A DNA stretch of 64,000 nucleotides, taken from Flavobacterium wongokense (GTDB taxonomy: Bacteria > Bacteroidota > Bacteroidia > Flavobacteriales > Flavobacteriaceae). Positions within the stretch are counted from its first letter, which is position 1. The number at the start of each line of letters is the position of its first letter. Where the stretch lies: the NCBI RefSeq assembly GCF_021608265.1, contig NZ_JAKIHP010000002.1, forward strand, positions 1 through 64,000. The letters run 5' to 3'. Made by a program: the position numbers and the translations under genes. Under the pieces are notes generated by a model. That model made no database searches, was not told where the DNA came from, and worked only from the letters and a program-made list of their open reading frames with translations. This document shows, one piece after another, positions 44,389 through 52,990 of the stretch.

Positions 44389-45552
44389 CTAGTTTATCAA
44401 TACTTTTTTGGTAACTGAATTAGTAGCAGAGGATAATTTTACAAAATAAAATCCTTTTGGCAGGTTACTAATTGTGTAGTTGTTATTTTCAAAAGTTGGG
44501 TTTTTTATTTGTTGTAAAACCTGGCCGTTGATGGTAATGATATCAATTTGATCAAGCGCGATGCCTGTAGAAATATTTACCACATCTCTGGATGGATTTG
44601 GGTAAATTGAAACCGTTGCCAAAGAATCAAAATCTGAAACTGCTAAAGGCAATCCCCAAATGGTAGTTGCCCATTCCGGATGGTCAATGAATGGATTCCT
44701 GTTGCCCTGACGTGCATAGATTGCGTCATTTCGTTCAATTTCCCTAGCACTAACAGGGTCTTGAGTGTTCCATGTCAGTAGGATATTTAAAAATGTTTGC
44801 GAAAAGGTATGGCCACTTGTACCATCAAAAATAACTTTTGCTTCAGAAGAAGTCGTAGTGAAGAATCCCACTAACTGGTCTTCATATCTTGTTGCAAAAT
44901 AAAATATAACTCGTGCAATGTCACCTTTAAATGCATCCAAAGGTTCAAAAACCTTTGATGAATAACCGGCAGAATATCCAGAGTTGACGTTGTTGCCTAA
45001 TTTGGAACCATTTTGTGTGGCACATGGCGTGTTTGTTGCGCCAGCATTACATGGATTTGTAGTTGCCGCTACCACGCCGTAAGGATGGTCATCTCTCCAA
45101 CCGTTAACTTTTCCATCAGTAGGAAGTACCGAGTGCGCATCTGAATACATAGGCTGAACACCATTTCCAAAATAACTTTGAGGTATTACATGCTCACGGT
45201 TGTAGCAACCGCCTTCAGCGCTGTAAGAACCACATTGATTGGTATTGATAACAAAATTATAAGGATCTGCACCTGTTGGATTTTCAGAATAAAGATCTAT
45301 AAGCGTATCATCATTTTCATACTGATGATCCCTGTCTGAAGTTTCATAAGTAGTCCACAAACCGGCATATCCTCTGTCGTTATGATCTTTAATGATATTG
45401 AATAATTGGGTTTTTAAGGTGTAACCAGTTCCTGTAGCTGTGTTGTAATATCCCGGCGGAATTGAATTGGTTGACAACGTTACCGCTGATTTGTCCTGGG
45501 CAATTCCAATAACGGTAAAACTTAAAAATAATAAGGTTAAGATTTTTTTCAT
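44389..45552 (-). CDS. Secreted endonuclease I family nuclease with T9SS type A domain
   Basis: The 387-residue product has a signal peptide (MKKILTLLFLSFTVIGIAQ) and an Endonuclease_1 domain (about 35-295). The nuclease motif is YNREHVIPQSYFGN (117-130) with catalytic His121, followed by AHSVLPTDGKVNGWRDDHPY and a late ERNDAIYARQGNRNPFIDHP. The end is a sorting domain: SIYPNPSRDVVNIS, IDIITINGQVLQQI and GFYFVKLSSATNSVTKKVL. It would degrade DNA or RNA outside the cell, for nutrients or biofilm breakdown. It follows the RNA methyltransferase gene after 8 bases and may be cotranscribed with it. Confidence 0.93.
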   Translation of the reverse strand: MKKILTLLFLSFTVIGIAQDKSAVTLSTNSIPPGYYNTATGTGYTLKTQLFNIIKDHNDRGYAGLWTTYETSDRDHQYENDDTLIDLYSENPTGADPYNFVINTNQCGSYSAEGGCYNREHVIPQSYFGNGVQPMYSDAHSVLPTDGKVNGWRDDHPYGVVAATTNPCNAGATNTPCATQNGSKLGNNVNSGYSAGYSSKVFEPLDAFKGDIARVIFYFATRYEDQLVGFFTTTSSEAKVIFDGTSGHTFSQTFLNILLTWNTQDPVSAREIERNDAIYARQGNRNPFIDHPEWATTIWGLPLAVSDFDSLATVSIYPNPSRDVVNISTGIALDQIDIITINGQVLQQIKNPTFENNNYTISNLPKGFYFVKLSSATNSVTKKVLIN

Positions 45553-45560
45553 TTGTGTTT

Positions 45561-46781
45561 TTATATTTCTTTTTTTCTTTCTAACAGCGCCATATAAAAC
45601 CCGTCGAAACCAGTTTCCTGGGCCAGGATTTTGGTTTCCTTAACAAAGGTAAAGCTTTTTCCAGCTTCAGTTGTTAAAAAACGCTTAATTTGTTCCTGAT
45701 TTTCAGACGGTAAGACCGAACAGGTTGCATAAACCAATTTTCCTCCGGGCTTTACTATTTTGGAATAATTTTCCAAAACTTCTGCCTGTACCTTTTTGAT
45801 ATTATCTATAAATTCAGGCTGTAATTTCCATTTGGCGTCCGGATTTCTTTTTAATACACCCAAACCGCTGCATGGTGCGTCAATTAAAACCCTATCGGCT
45901 TTTTCGTGGAGTTTTTTGATGACTTTGGTTGTATCGATTATTCGGTATTCTATATTGAAAGCGCCGTTTCTTTTAGCCCTTAATTTCAATTGTTTCAATT
46001 TGCTTTCGTACAAATCCATTGCTATCAATTGCCCTTTGTTCTGCATTAGTGATGCCATGTGCAATGTTTTGCCACCAGCACCAGCGCAGGTATCTACAAC
46101 CCTCATTCCGGGTTGAACATCAAGGAAAGCTGCAACCAATTGAGAGGAAGCGTCCTGAACTTCGAACAATCCTTCCTTGAAGGCATCAGTTAAAAATACA
46201 TTGGCTCTTTCTTTTAACACCAAAGCATCTGGCTGGTCTGCCAAAAATTCGGTTTCAATATTTAAATCCATCAAAATAGCGCGAAGCACTTCTTTTGTGG
46301 TTTTTAAGGTGTTTACACGAAGGATCACTTTCGCAGGTTGGTTTTGAGCCGCAATCTCTTTGGTCCAAACCTCTTCACCTAATTCCTTAGCGCCTAATTC
46401 ATCCATCCAATCCGGAATAGACTCACGCATTTTCCTAATTTTGGAAAGTTCGTCAAATCTTCCTTTGATTTTTCGTGCCGGTGTTCCTTCCAATTGTCTC
46501 CAATCGGGAATCGGATAACCCCGCAATACTGCCCAAACTGCAAACATGCGCCACAAATCATCTCTATTGAAAGGTTCTTTTACTTCGGCGATTTCGGCAT
46601 ATAATCTTTTCCAACGAACAATTTCGTAGATAGTTTCGGCAACGAATTTTCGGTCGGAACTTCCCCAACGTTTGTCTTTTTTCAAGGCACGGGCAACTAC
46701 TTTATCGGCATATTCCCCTTCATTGAAGATTGCATTTAAAGAGTCGATTGTTGTATAAACTAGATTTCGGTGTAATCGCAT
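45561..46781 (-). CDS. RsmB/NOP-type RNA (cytosine-5) methyltransferase
   Basis: The 406-residue enzyme has the SAM motif VVDTCAGAGGKTLHMASLM, DAPCSGLGVLKRNPDAKW with the release Cys, and LVYATCSVLPSENQEQI with the catalytic Cys. VQDASSQLVAAFLDV precedes the core, as in RsmB/NOP2 proteins, which make m5C in ribosomal or transfer RNA. An N-terminal helical region (1 to about 150) resembles a NusB-like domain in outline. It is cytoplasmic. It lies directly upstream of the secreted endonuclease gene. The exact target base is not clear; 16S rRNA is a usual one. Confidence 0.9.
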   Translation of the reverse strand: MRLHRNLVYTTIDSLNAIFNEGEYADKVVARALKKDKRWGSSDRKFVAETIYEIVRWKRLYAEIAEVKEPFNRDDLWRMFAVWAVLRGYPIPDWRQLEGTPARKIKGRFDELSKIRKMRESIPDWMDELGAKELGEEVWTKEIAAQNQPAKVILRVNTLKTTKEVLRAILMDLNIETEFLADQPDALVLKERANVFLTDAFKEGLFEVQDASSQLVAAFLDVQPGMRVVDTCAGAGGKTLHMASLMQNKGQLIAMDLYESKLKQLKLRAKRNGAFNIEYRIIDTTKVIKKLHEKADRVLIDAPCSGLGVLKRNPDAKWKLQPEFIDNIKKVQAEVLENYSKIVKPGGKLVYATCSVLPSENQEQIKRFLTTEAGKSFTFVKETKILAQETGFDGFYMALLERKKEI

Positions 46782-46878
46782 GTTGTAAAAAAATGAGCGC
46801 GCAAAGATATTGCTTTTTTATTGGCTATTTGTTAATTTTTAAAGTTTTAAAAATCAAATAATCTGATATTCAAATCCA

Positions 46879-48849
46879 TTAACGAATGCGACACATTTCA
46901 AATTTCTCAGGAGCGTGGAGTACCATTGGGAATTGCTCTACTTTTACAGAGCTGCTATCCAATCCAAATCCTTTCTCTTCAGACAAACTCATTTTTTTGA
47001 GTAAGAAATAACTGTTCATTACAATTTTCTCAAAGAAAGTTAAATCGCTGTCATTAGAAAGGAATTTCTCCGAAAGGACAAATTTAAAGTCACCAATAAT
47101 GTTGTTTTTGTTCAGCGATTCATAACGGCTGGTAACGTCAACTTCACCATTCTGAACCATATCGCGGATTACTTCCTTGAACATCAGGTTGATTTTTGTA
47201 GGTTCCCTAAAGCCTAAATTGAAGTCAACGCGGTATAAATCGTCCCTTACAATTTCGGTAACACGATATTCCCTTTTATAAGGTTCGCTAAGGATATTTA
47301 CATGGACAAACCAATACATATCGGCACGCTTTGGTCTTTTCTGAAGAATGGAATACATTACTTTTTCTTCGATTTCATCCGTACGTGTCGAGTTGGTCAT
47401 ATAAATCAAATGTGTAGCATATTTCGGAATAGACAAATCCACGCTTAACTCAGCCAGTACTTTTTTGTAGCTTTCAATTTTAACAATTTTGGTGTAGGCC
47501 TTGCTGATTTTCTTAGCCAGGAACCAAACCGTCATGATACCAATCAATACACATGCTATCATTAATGTTACATAACCTCCATGCGGGAATTTATCAAGAT
47601 TAGCTATAAGGAAACTTATTTCAATACACAGATAAAGCGCAATAACAGGAACAATAATGAACATGGAAACTCTTTTCATTATCAGATAATAATTCAAAAG
47701 AATAGTAGTCATAATCATGCATAAAACGATTGCCAAGCCGTAAGCAGCCTCCATATTTCCTGATTCTTCAAAGTGAAGCACAATTCCAACACATCCAATG
47801 AACAGTAGCCAGTTTATTGATGGAATGTATAATTGTCCTTTTAAGTCGGTTGGGTATTTGATTTTAACCTTTGGCCAGAAGTTTAGCCTCATCGCTTCAT
47901 TGATAAGGGTAAAAGAACCGCTGATCAATGCCTGCGAAGCAATTACTGCAGCCATGGTTGCAATGATGATTCCGATAGGTTGGAACCAACTTTCCATTAT
48001 TAAATAAAAAGGGTTGGCGTTGGAATTATTTCCACTTAAATGGTATAAAGTATCGCCTTTATGTTTTATCAGATAAGCTCCTTGACCAAAGTAGTTCAAT
48101 ACCAATGTTGCTTTTACAAAAATCCAGCTGATACGGATGTTTTTCCTTCCACAGTGCCCCATATCTGAATACAAGGCTTCAGCTCCGGTTGTACATAAAA
48201 ATACGAAACCTAAAACATAAAACCCGTCAGGGTGGATTTTTAATAAATGATAGGCATAGTAAGGATTCAATGCATGGAATACTTCAAGATTGGAACCGAT
48301 TTGGATGATACCCAGAATACCAAGCATGCTAAACCAGATAAGCATCATAGGGGCAAAAAACTTGCCCACCAACTTAGTTCCAAATTGTTGGATGGTAAAT
48401 AATATGAAAAGGATTCCAATAACGATTGGGACAGTATTGATACTTGGATAAAACGTCCGGATTCCTTCTACAGCGGAAGATACAGAAATAGGAGGAGTGA
48501 TGATTCCGTCTGCTAAAAGTGCACTACCGCCAATAATTGCAGGAACGATCAGCCATTGGATTTTGGTTCGTTTGACTAAAGCATACAAGGCAAAAATTCC
48601 ACCTTCACCATGATTGTCAGCACTCAGTGTAATGATTACATATTTCAAAGTCGTTTGAAGCGTCAGTGTCCAAAAAATACAGGATAGTCCTCCCAGGATT
48701 ATATCTTCGTCAATAACATGCTTTAATCCGATTATGGCTTTCATTACATATAACGGAGAAGTTCCGATATCGCCATAAATAATTCCTAACGTAATAAGTA
48801 AACCTGCAACACTAAGATTGCTATGGAGTTTTTGATTATGGGCACCCAT
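46879..48849 (-). CDS. kup: KUP-family potassium uptake protein
   Basis: The 656-residue protein is a KUP/HAK/KT proton-coupled potassium symporter in the inner membrane. GIIYGDIGTSPLYVMKAIIG (about 22-41) is the first-helix signature, followed by ADNHGEGGIFALYALVKR and ADGIITPPISVSSAVEGI. About twelve membrane helices occupy residues 15-450, and a cytoplasmic C-terminal domain of about 200 residues follows. The length matches the family. It stands alone between a terminator upstream and the RNA methyltransferase gene downstream. No regulatory riboswitch for potassium or c-di-AMP is visible in the 80-base leader. Confidence 0.96.
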   Translation of the reverse strand: MGAHNQKLHSNLSVAGLLITLGIIYGDIGTSPLYVMKAIIGLKHVIDEDIILGGLSCIFWTLTLQTTLKYVIITLSADNHGEGGIFALYALVKRTKIQWLIVPAIIGGSALLADGIITPPISVSSAVEGIRTFYPSINTVPIVIGILFILFTIQQFGTKLVGKFFAPMMLIWFSMLGILGIIQIGSNLEVFHALNPYYAYHLLKIHPDGFYVLGFVFLCTTGAEALYSDMGHCGRKNIRISWIFVKATLVLNYFGQGAYLIKHKGDTLYHLSGNNSNANPFYLIMESWFQPIGIIIATMAAVIASQALISGSFTLINEAMRLNFWPKVKIKYPTDLKGQLYIPSINWLLFIGCVGIVLHFEESGNMEAAYGLAIVLCMIMTTILLNYYLIMKRVSMFIIVPVIALYLCIEISFLIANLDKFPHGGYVTLMIACVLIGIMTVWFLAKKISKAYTKIVKIESYKKVLAELSVDLSIPKYATHLIYMTNSTRTDEIEEKVMYSILQKRPKRADMYWFVHVNILSEPYKREYRVTEIVRDDLYRVDFNLGFREPTKINLMFKEVIRDMVQNGEVDVTSRYESLNKNNIIGDFKFVLSEKFLSNDSDLTFFEKIVMNSYFLLKKMSLSEEKGFGLDSSSVKVEQFPMVLHAPEKFEMCRIR

Positions 48850-48929
48850 TGTAAGTTGTTAAAAAAACGGATACAAATGTACTACATTTTTAAATTAATT
48901 ATTTTTTTAAGGACTTAATTTTGGCTTAT

Positions 48930-48962
48930 AAAAAAAGCACCACATTTCTGTAGTGCTTTTCT
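48930..48962 (-). terminator. Terminator after the repeat-rich secreted protein gene
   Basis: AAAGCACTACA pairs with TGTGGTGCTTT, with one G-U pair, around GAAA on the minus strand, followed by T. Confidence 0.85.
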
Positions 48963-48996
48963 TCAACAATTTAAACTATAACTATTCAACTTAACT

Positions 48997-50283
48997 TTAA
49001 CCTCTTCTATTTCCGTTTCCTCTCGAATTTCCTCCGCCACCACCTCTTGGTTGCGAATTTTCTCTTTGTTGGGAATATTCTCTTGGGGCAGAACTTCTTG
49101 GGGATTCATTCCTTTGTGCACTTCTTGGAGATTCACTTCTCGGACTTTCATATCCACGTGAATTTCCTTGTGGCGCATTACTTCTTGGTGATTCAGTACT
49201 TCTGGTATTTCCATAAGTTCTTGGAGTTTCAGAACTTCCAGACCCATATGTTCTTGGTGATTCAGTGCTTCCAGTACTGCCATAAGTTCTTGGAGATTCA
49301 CCATTTCGGGTGTTTCCATATGTTCTAGGCGTTGATTCGCTGGTAACTTCTCTTCCGTTTTGTACACTTACACTTCTTGGAGACTCAACACCTCTTGTGC
49401 TGCCTTGGGTTCTTGGGGTTGAACCGCCTTTCACTTCATTTGAACCAACACCTCTTACACCTCTTGGAGAATCATACCCTGTATTATTTCGGGTGTTATT
49501 ATTTGCAACAGTGCCTCTTGTATTTGAAACCTGTGGTTTTCTGTTTTGAACCAATTCCCTTCGGTTTGTGTAACCCGTATTTCTTTGTGCAAATGAACGG
49601 CCTGGATATTGTCTTTCGTATGCATTTCCTCTTCTTCCATTATAATAATTGTTGTAGGCAACGCTACAATTCCTGTAATTTACATAATTATAATGATGAT
49701 GATGATTTATATAAATACCTATGTGATTATGATATGTGTAAACAGGGAAAGGAGACCAGGCAACATAAAAGCTTGGGTAATATCCCCAATACCATGAAGA
49801 ATAATATGGCCTGTAACTGCTTACCCAAAAAGTGGTATAAATTACAGGAGTATAGGCGTATACTGGCTCATAGATATAATTATTACCATACATGTAAACA
49901 TCTCCTACAACCTGAACCTGAACTTTATTGTATCGGTCTCTTTCAACTTCAACCGTTGCAATATCCTGAAAAGTATCAAGGCCAAGGACAGATTGAATTA
50001 TGATTAAGTGCGCACTTCCTTCAACTGTCTCAATAACACGTAAATAATCAACACGATTATCACCATTCAAGTCCAGATTCGAAATCTGAGCATTTGGATC
50101 ATTCAATCTTCTTTCAAAATCAGCTAAGTCACGCGAATCACCAAAAATTGATGCTACAGCACGCAGATCCAAGTTGTCACTAATATCCGAATTGGTTGCA
50201 GTAACAGTAGTCCTGTCCTGTGCAAAGACACTTGTAACACTCCATAAGAAAAGTATCGTCAAGGATAAAATTTTAGTTTTCAT
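48997..50283 (-). CDS. Secreted Tyr-rich protein with Ser-Pro-Arg tandem repeats
   Basis: The 428-residue product has a signal peptide (MKTKILSLTILFLWSVTSVF then AQ). Residues about 25-130 form a small beta domain with the loop DLNGDNRVDYLRVIE, perhaps calcium-binding. Residues 130-215 are rich in Tyr, His and Trp (SSWYWGYYPSFYVAW). From about 260 to 405 the sequence is made of 12-14-residue units such as ESPRTYGSTGST and ETPRTYGNTRST, and it ends in Gly-Arg repeats. The basic, flexible tail may bind nucleic acid or acidic polysaccharide. No family name is known to me. The DNA repeats create long open frames on the other strand. Confidence 0.85.
   Translation of the reverse strand: MKTKILSLTILFLWSVTSVFAQDRTTVTATNSDISDNLDLRAVASIFGDSRDLADFERRLNDPNAQISNLDLNGDNRVDYLRVIETVEGSAHLIIIQSVLGLDTFQDIATVEVERDRYNKVQVQVVGDVYMYGNNYIYEPVYAYTPVIYTTFWVSSYRPYYSSWYWGYYPSFYVAWSPFPVYTYHNHIGIYINHHHHYNYVNYRNCSVAYNNYYNGRRGNAYERQYPGRSFAQRNTGYTNRRELVQNRKPQVSNTRGTVANNNTRNNTGYDSPRGVRGVGSNEVKGGSTPRTQGSTRGVESPRSVSVQNGREVTSESTPRTYGNTRNGESPRTYGSTGSTESPRTYGSGSSETPRTYGNTRSTESPRSNAPQGNSRGYESPRSESPRSAQRNESPRSSAPREYSQQRENSQPRGGGGGNSRGNGNRRG
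49080..49400. repeat. Imperfect coding tandem repeats (Ser-Pro-Arg units)
   Basis: Units of about 36-42 bases built around TTCTTGG and CCATAAGTTCTTGGAG recur at least seven times and encode the SPRTYG-like units of the minus-strand protein. Such tracts can change copy number by slippage. Confidence 0.75.
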
Positions 50284-50391
50284 AATTATAAGTATTTAGT
50301 ATTTGGATAATTTTTTAATCGAACATCCAATTACTGTGCCACAACTTTTTTTTAATGCATTTTAATCCAATCTTAACTTAGTTAAAGTTTA

Positions 50392-50399
50392 TACATTTG
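50392..50399 (+). promoter_or_regulatory. -7 box before the BNR-like lipoprotein gene
   Basis: TACATTTG fits TAnnTTTG. Transcription would start near 50406, after the alternative ATG at 50397, so ATG 50421 is the better start. No TTG is seen at -33. Confidence 0.55.
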
Positions 50400-50420
50400 C
50401 TTATCCTTCAATTGTTTCCA

Positions 50421-51473
50421 ATGAAAAATATATTCCTGGCTCTTATTGTTTTTAATCTTTTTGCAAACTGCAAATCGGGTTCGGTTTCTGAAAATGAACC
50501 TTTTAAATCGGTTTCGGTTGATACAATCTTAAATGATAAAATAAGCATTAGGGCTATTCTAATTGATAAGGATAAGATTTGGTATGCAGCGGATAAAAGC
50601 CGGATGGGGTATTACGATTTTAAAACGCTTACGCATTTGCAAAAGACAATTGCCAATACGGATGAAAAACTAGAGTTCAGGTCAATTGCACAAAATACAA
50701 AATCAATTTTCATCGCCAATATTGGAAATCCGGCCAACGTTTTTAAGGTAAACAAATCTGATATGAGCTTTCAGAAAGTTTATATGGAAAACAACGAAAA
50801 GGCATTTTATGATGCGATGAATTTCTGGAATGAAAAAAAAGGCATAGCTATTGGAGATCCAACCGAAAATTGTCTTTCGGTATTGATAACAAGGGACGCA
50901 GGTAAAACATGGAAGAAAACTTCTTGTCTAGCTTTGCCAAAAGTTGAAAATGGTGAAGCCGCATTTGCTGCAAGCAATACTAATATCTGCATCAAAGGAA
51001 ACAAAACCTGGGTAGTTTCCGGAGGTAAGAGAGCAAGGGTTTTTTATTCTCCCGATAAAGGGAATACTTGGGAAGTTTTTGAAACACCTATTGTGCAAGG
51101 GCAGGAGATGACAGGAATTTTTACTGCAAATTTTTATAATGGAAAACTTGGAATAATCGCTGGTGGAAATTATGAAATCCCGGAACTGAATTCCAGAAAC
51201 AAGGCGATATCCTTTGATGGAGGAAAAACATGGGGATTGATTGCAGAGAAATCAGGGTTTGGATATGCATCATGCATTCAGTATGTTCCTAAATCCAAAG
51301 GTAAGCAGTTGGTTTCTGTAGGACTCACAGGCTTATATTATTCATCTGATGGCGGATTTAAATGGAAACAGCTTTTAAATGATAAAACACTTTATACGAT
51401 TCGATTCCTTGATGAAAATACTGCCTTTGCTGCCGGAAAGGATAAAATCATCAAAATTGAATTCAAAAAATAA
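50421..51473 (+). CDS. BNR/sialidase-like beta-propeller lipoprotein
   Basis: From ATG 50421 the product has 350 residues with a lipoprotein signal, MKNIFLALIVFNLFANC, Cys17 being the probable lipid site. The mature part shows BNR/Ycf48-type repeats: VLITRDAGKTWKKTS, VFYSPDKGNTWEVFE, ISFDGGKTWGLIAE and LYYSSDGGFKWKQLL, with about 60 residues per blade. Flavobacterial relatives are often named oxidoreductase without evidence. It is likely a periplasmic or surface propeller, perhaps an assembly factor or glycan binder. The start is backed by the -7 box at 50392. It ends in the shared convergent terminator. Confidence 0.82.
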   Translation: MKNIFLALIVFNLFANCKSGSVSENEPFKSVSVDTILNDKISIRAILIDKDKIWYAADKSRMGYYDFKTLTHLQKTIANTDEKLEFRSIAQNTKSIFIANIGNPANVFKVNKSDMSFQKVYMENNEKAFYDAMNFWNEKKGIAIGDPTENCLSVLITRDAGKTWKKTSCLALPKVENGEAAFAASNTNICIKGNKTWVVSGGKRARVFYSPDKGNTWEVFETPIVQGQEMTGIFTANFYNGKLGIIAGGNYEIPELNSRNKAISFDGGKTWGLIAEKSGFGYASCIQYVPKSKGKQLVSVGLTGLYYSSDGGFKWKQLLNDKTLYTIRFLDENTAFAAGKDKIIKIEFKK

Positions 51474-51492
51474 AGAGAGCATTGCTCTCTTT
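51472..51492. terminator. Shared terminator spanning both stop codons of converging genes
   Basis: AAAGAGAGC pairs with GCTCTCTTT around ATT. The stop of the plus-strand gene (51471-51473) and that of the minus-strand gene (51491-51493) lie in the two arms. The T run is better on the minus strand. Confidence 0.7.
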
Positions 51493-51949
51493 ACCTACCT
51501 AATTTCCTATCACGATACTGTTGCAGTAACTTGCGATTGAAATTTTCTTCTGCTTTTTTAAGTTTAAGAATTTTTAGTGGTGATATGACACCTTTCAGGC
51601 TGGCTACAAATTTCTTTCTTGCCTGGTATAATTCATCTTCACTGCTTTCCATTTGAGCCAGCAAACTTGCTGCTTCCTTATCTGATAATTTATCAAATGA
51701 ATCATCATCCATTCTGTCTAAATAACCTTTTATCCTTTGTTTTTTAATTTCCTGCTGTTTGTCTTCATATGCATTGAACAACGGCCAGAACTTTGTAGCT
51801 TCATCAGGAGTCAATGCCAATTCGTTGGTAATGAAAGCTACCTTTAGCGATTTAATCTGTTCTTTCTTTTTGCGGAATGGTCCGTCCTGAGCGATTGCAT
51901 TTATAGAAATGAAAACTATAAGTAGCGGAAGTATATTTTTGATTTTCAT
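51491..51949 (-). CDS. Periplasmic Spy/CpxP-like protein of an ECF sigma module
   Basis: The 152-residue product has a signal peptide (MKIKNILPLLIVFISINAIAQ) and is otherwise helical and charged, with LTPDEATKFWPLFNAYEDKQ as the core motif, close to the LTxxQ motif of Spy/CpxP. In Flavobacteriia such proteins are often called sensor of ECF-type sigma factor. It would sit in the periplasm. It is third in the operon with the sigma factor and a membrane protein (4 bases after the latter), so it may report envelope stress to the membrane partner. The signalling role is inference. Confidence 0.82.
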   Translation of the reverse strand: MKIKNILPLLIVFISINAIAQDGPFRKKKEQIKSLKVAFITNELALTPDEATKFWPLFNAYEDKQQEIKKQRIKGYLDRMDDDSFDKLSDKEAASLLAQMESSEDELYQARKKFVASLKGVISPLKILKLKKAEENFNRKLLQQYRDRKLGR

Positions 51950-51953
51950 AATG

Positions 51954-52367
51954 TTAGTTTATTATGTATTCTTCTAAATTTGAATTTGATTTTAGTGCTT
52001 CTTCGATTTCCCTGTCGTCAACATTGAGTTCCATTTTCATTTTATCAATGTCTTCCTGTTCCAATAAATCTACAATTTCATCCTGGGATATTGTAGACTG
52101 ATATGCTATATAATTTTCAAGGATTTGAGTATCTACTTCTTCCTTTTGTGTTGAATAGTTATTGAATAATGGAATTGAAAGCATTATCATAAGAATCGCT
52201 GCTGTTGCAAAATACCAGTTTTTTTTTCTATTGAATATCGAAATGACTTTCGGCTCTTCTTTTGGCAGTCTTAATAAGACCTTTTCCTGAAATGTATCAA
52301 AATAACCTTCAGGTATTGTAAATCCTGAAGTAATTTTTGGTTCATTATCTAGTTTGAAATCTTTCAT
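51954..52367 (-). CDS. Membrane protein, possible anti-sigma factor
   Basis: The 137-residue protein has a cytoplasmic N-terminus (1 to about 48) with GFTIPEGYFDTFQEKVLLRL, one membrane helix (about 51-68, WYFATAAILMIMLSIPLF) and an acidic periplasmic part (LENYIAYQSTISQDEIVDLL). No classic zinc anti-sigma motif (HxxxCxxC) is visible. Its place between the ECF sigma factor (30 bases upstream) and the Spy-like protein suggests that it holds the sigma factor at the membrane. It could also be a different kind of regulator. I know no precise family name. Confidence 0.7.
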   Translation of the reverse strand: MKDFKLDNEPKITSGFTIPEGYFDTFQEKVLLRLPKEEPKVISIFNRKKNWYFATAAILMIMLSIPLFNNYSTQKEEVDTQILENYIAYQSTISQDEIVDLLEQEDIDKMKMELNVDDREIEEALKSNSNLEEYIIN

Positions 52368-52397
52368 GGGCGTTTGACAAAATTAAGGTTAAATGGT

Positions 52398-52940
52398 TTA
52401 ATTGCCTTTGACAAATTCTTCAATTTTCTTTACAGCATGATGATAGGATGCTTTTAAAGCACCAACAGACGTTCCTAAAATCTCCGACATGTGTTCGTAT
52501 TTTATTTCTTCGTAATATTTCATTTTAAAAACCAATTGTTGCTTTTGAGGCAAGCTGGCTATGGCTTTTTGCAACTTGATTTGGATTTCACTTCCGTCAA
52601 AATAAACATCAGCTTTTAGATTATCTACCAGTTTGGTCTGCAATGCTTCGCTGGTTGTTCCGTTTTTTTTAGCTTTCTGATTGATAAATGTTATGGCTTC
52701 GTTGGTTGCAATTCGATACATCCAGGAAAATAATTTGCTTTCCCCTTTGAAATCCTTCAGATACTGAAATACTTTTATAAAAGTATTTTGCAATACATCA
52801 TCTGCATCGTCGTGGTTTAAAACAATGTTGCGGATATGGCTGTATAGTGGGCGTTGATAATTGAGCAGGAGTTTTTGAAACGCAGCATTCTGCGTTTTCG
52901 GATTTAATAATTCCTGAATGAATTCCTTTTCGTCCTGCAA
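52398..52940 (-). CDS. ECF-type RNA polymerase sigma factor
   Basis: The 180-residue protein has region 2 with DADDVLQNTFIKVFQYLKDF and SWMYRIATNEAITF (about 38-85), and region 4 with LPQKQQLVFKMKYYEEIKYE and LGTSVGALKASYHHAVKKI (about 120-175). Regions 1 and 3 are absent, as in ECF sigma factors. It directs RNA polymerase to a regulon that usually includes its own operon. Two genes follow on the same strand: a membrane protein and a Spy-like periplasmic protein, together an envelope-response module. Specific targets cannot be told. Confidence 0.93.
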   Translation of the reverse strand: MQDEKEFIQELLNPKTQNAAFQKLLLNYQRPLYSHIRNIVLNHDDADDVLQNTFIKVFQYLKDFKGESKLFSWMYRIATNEAITFINQKAKKNGTTSEALQTKLVDNLKADVYFDGSEIQIKLQKAIASLPQKQQLVFKMKYYEEIKYEHMSEILGTSVGALKASYHHAVKKIEEFVKGN

Positions 52941-52990
52941 AGTGAAAATTTATCGGTTGGAATAAAGATAGCGTAAAAGGTTTAAACCAA

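Noticed and set aside
49047-50003. Several plus-strand frames up to 208 codons
   Set aside because: They mirror the repeat-rich minus-strand gene; short-period repeats keep all frames open.
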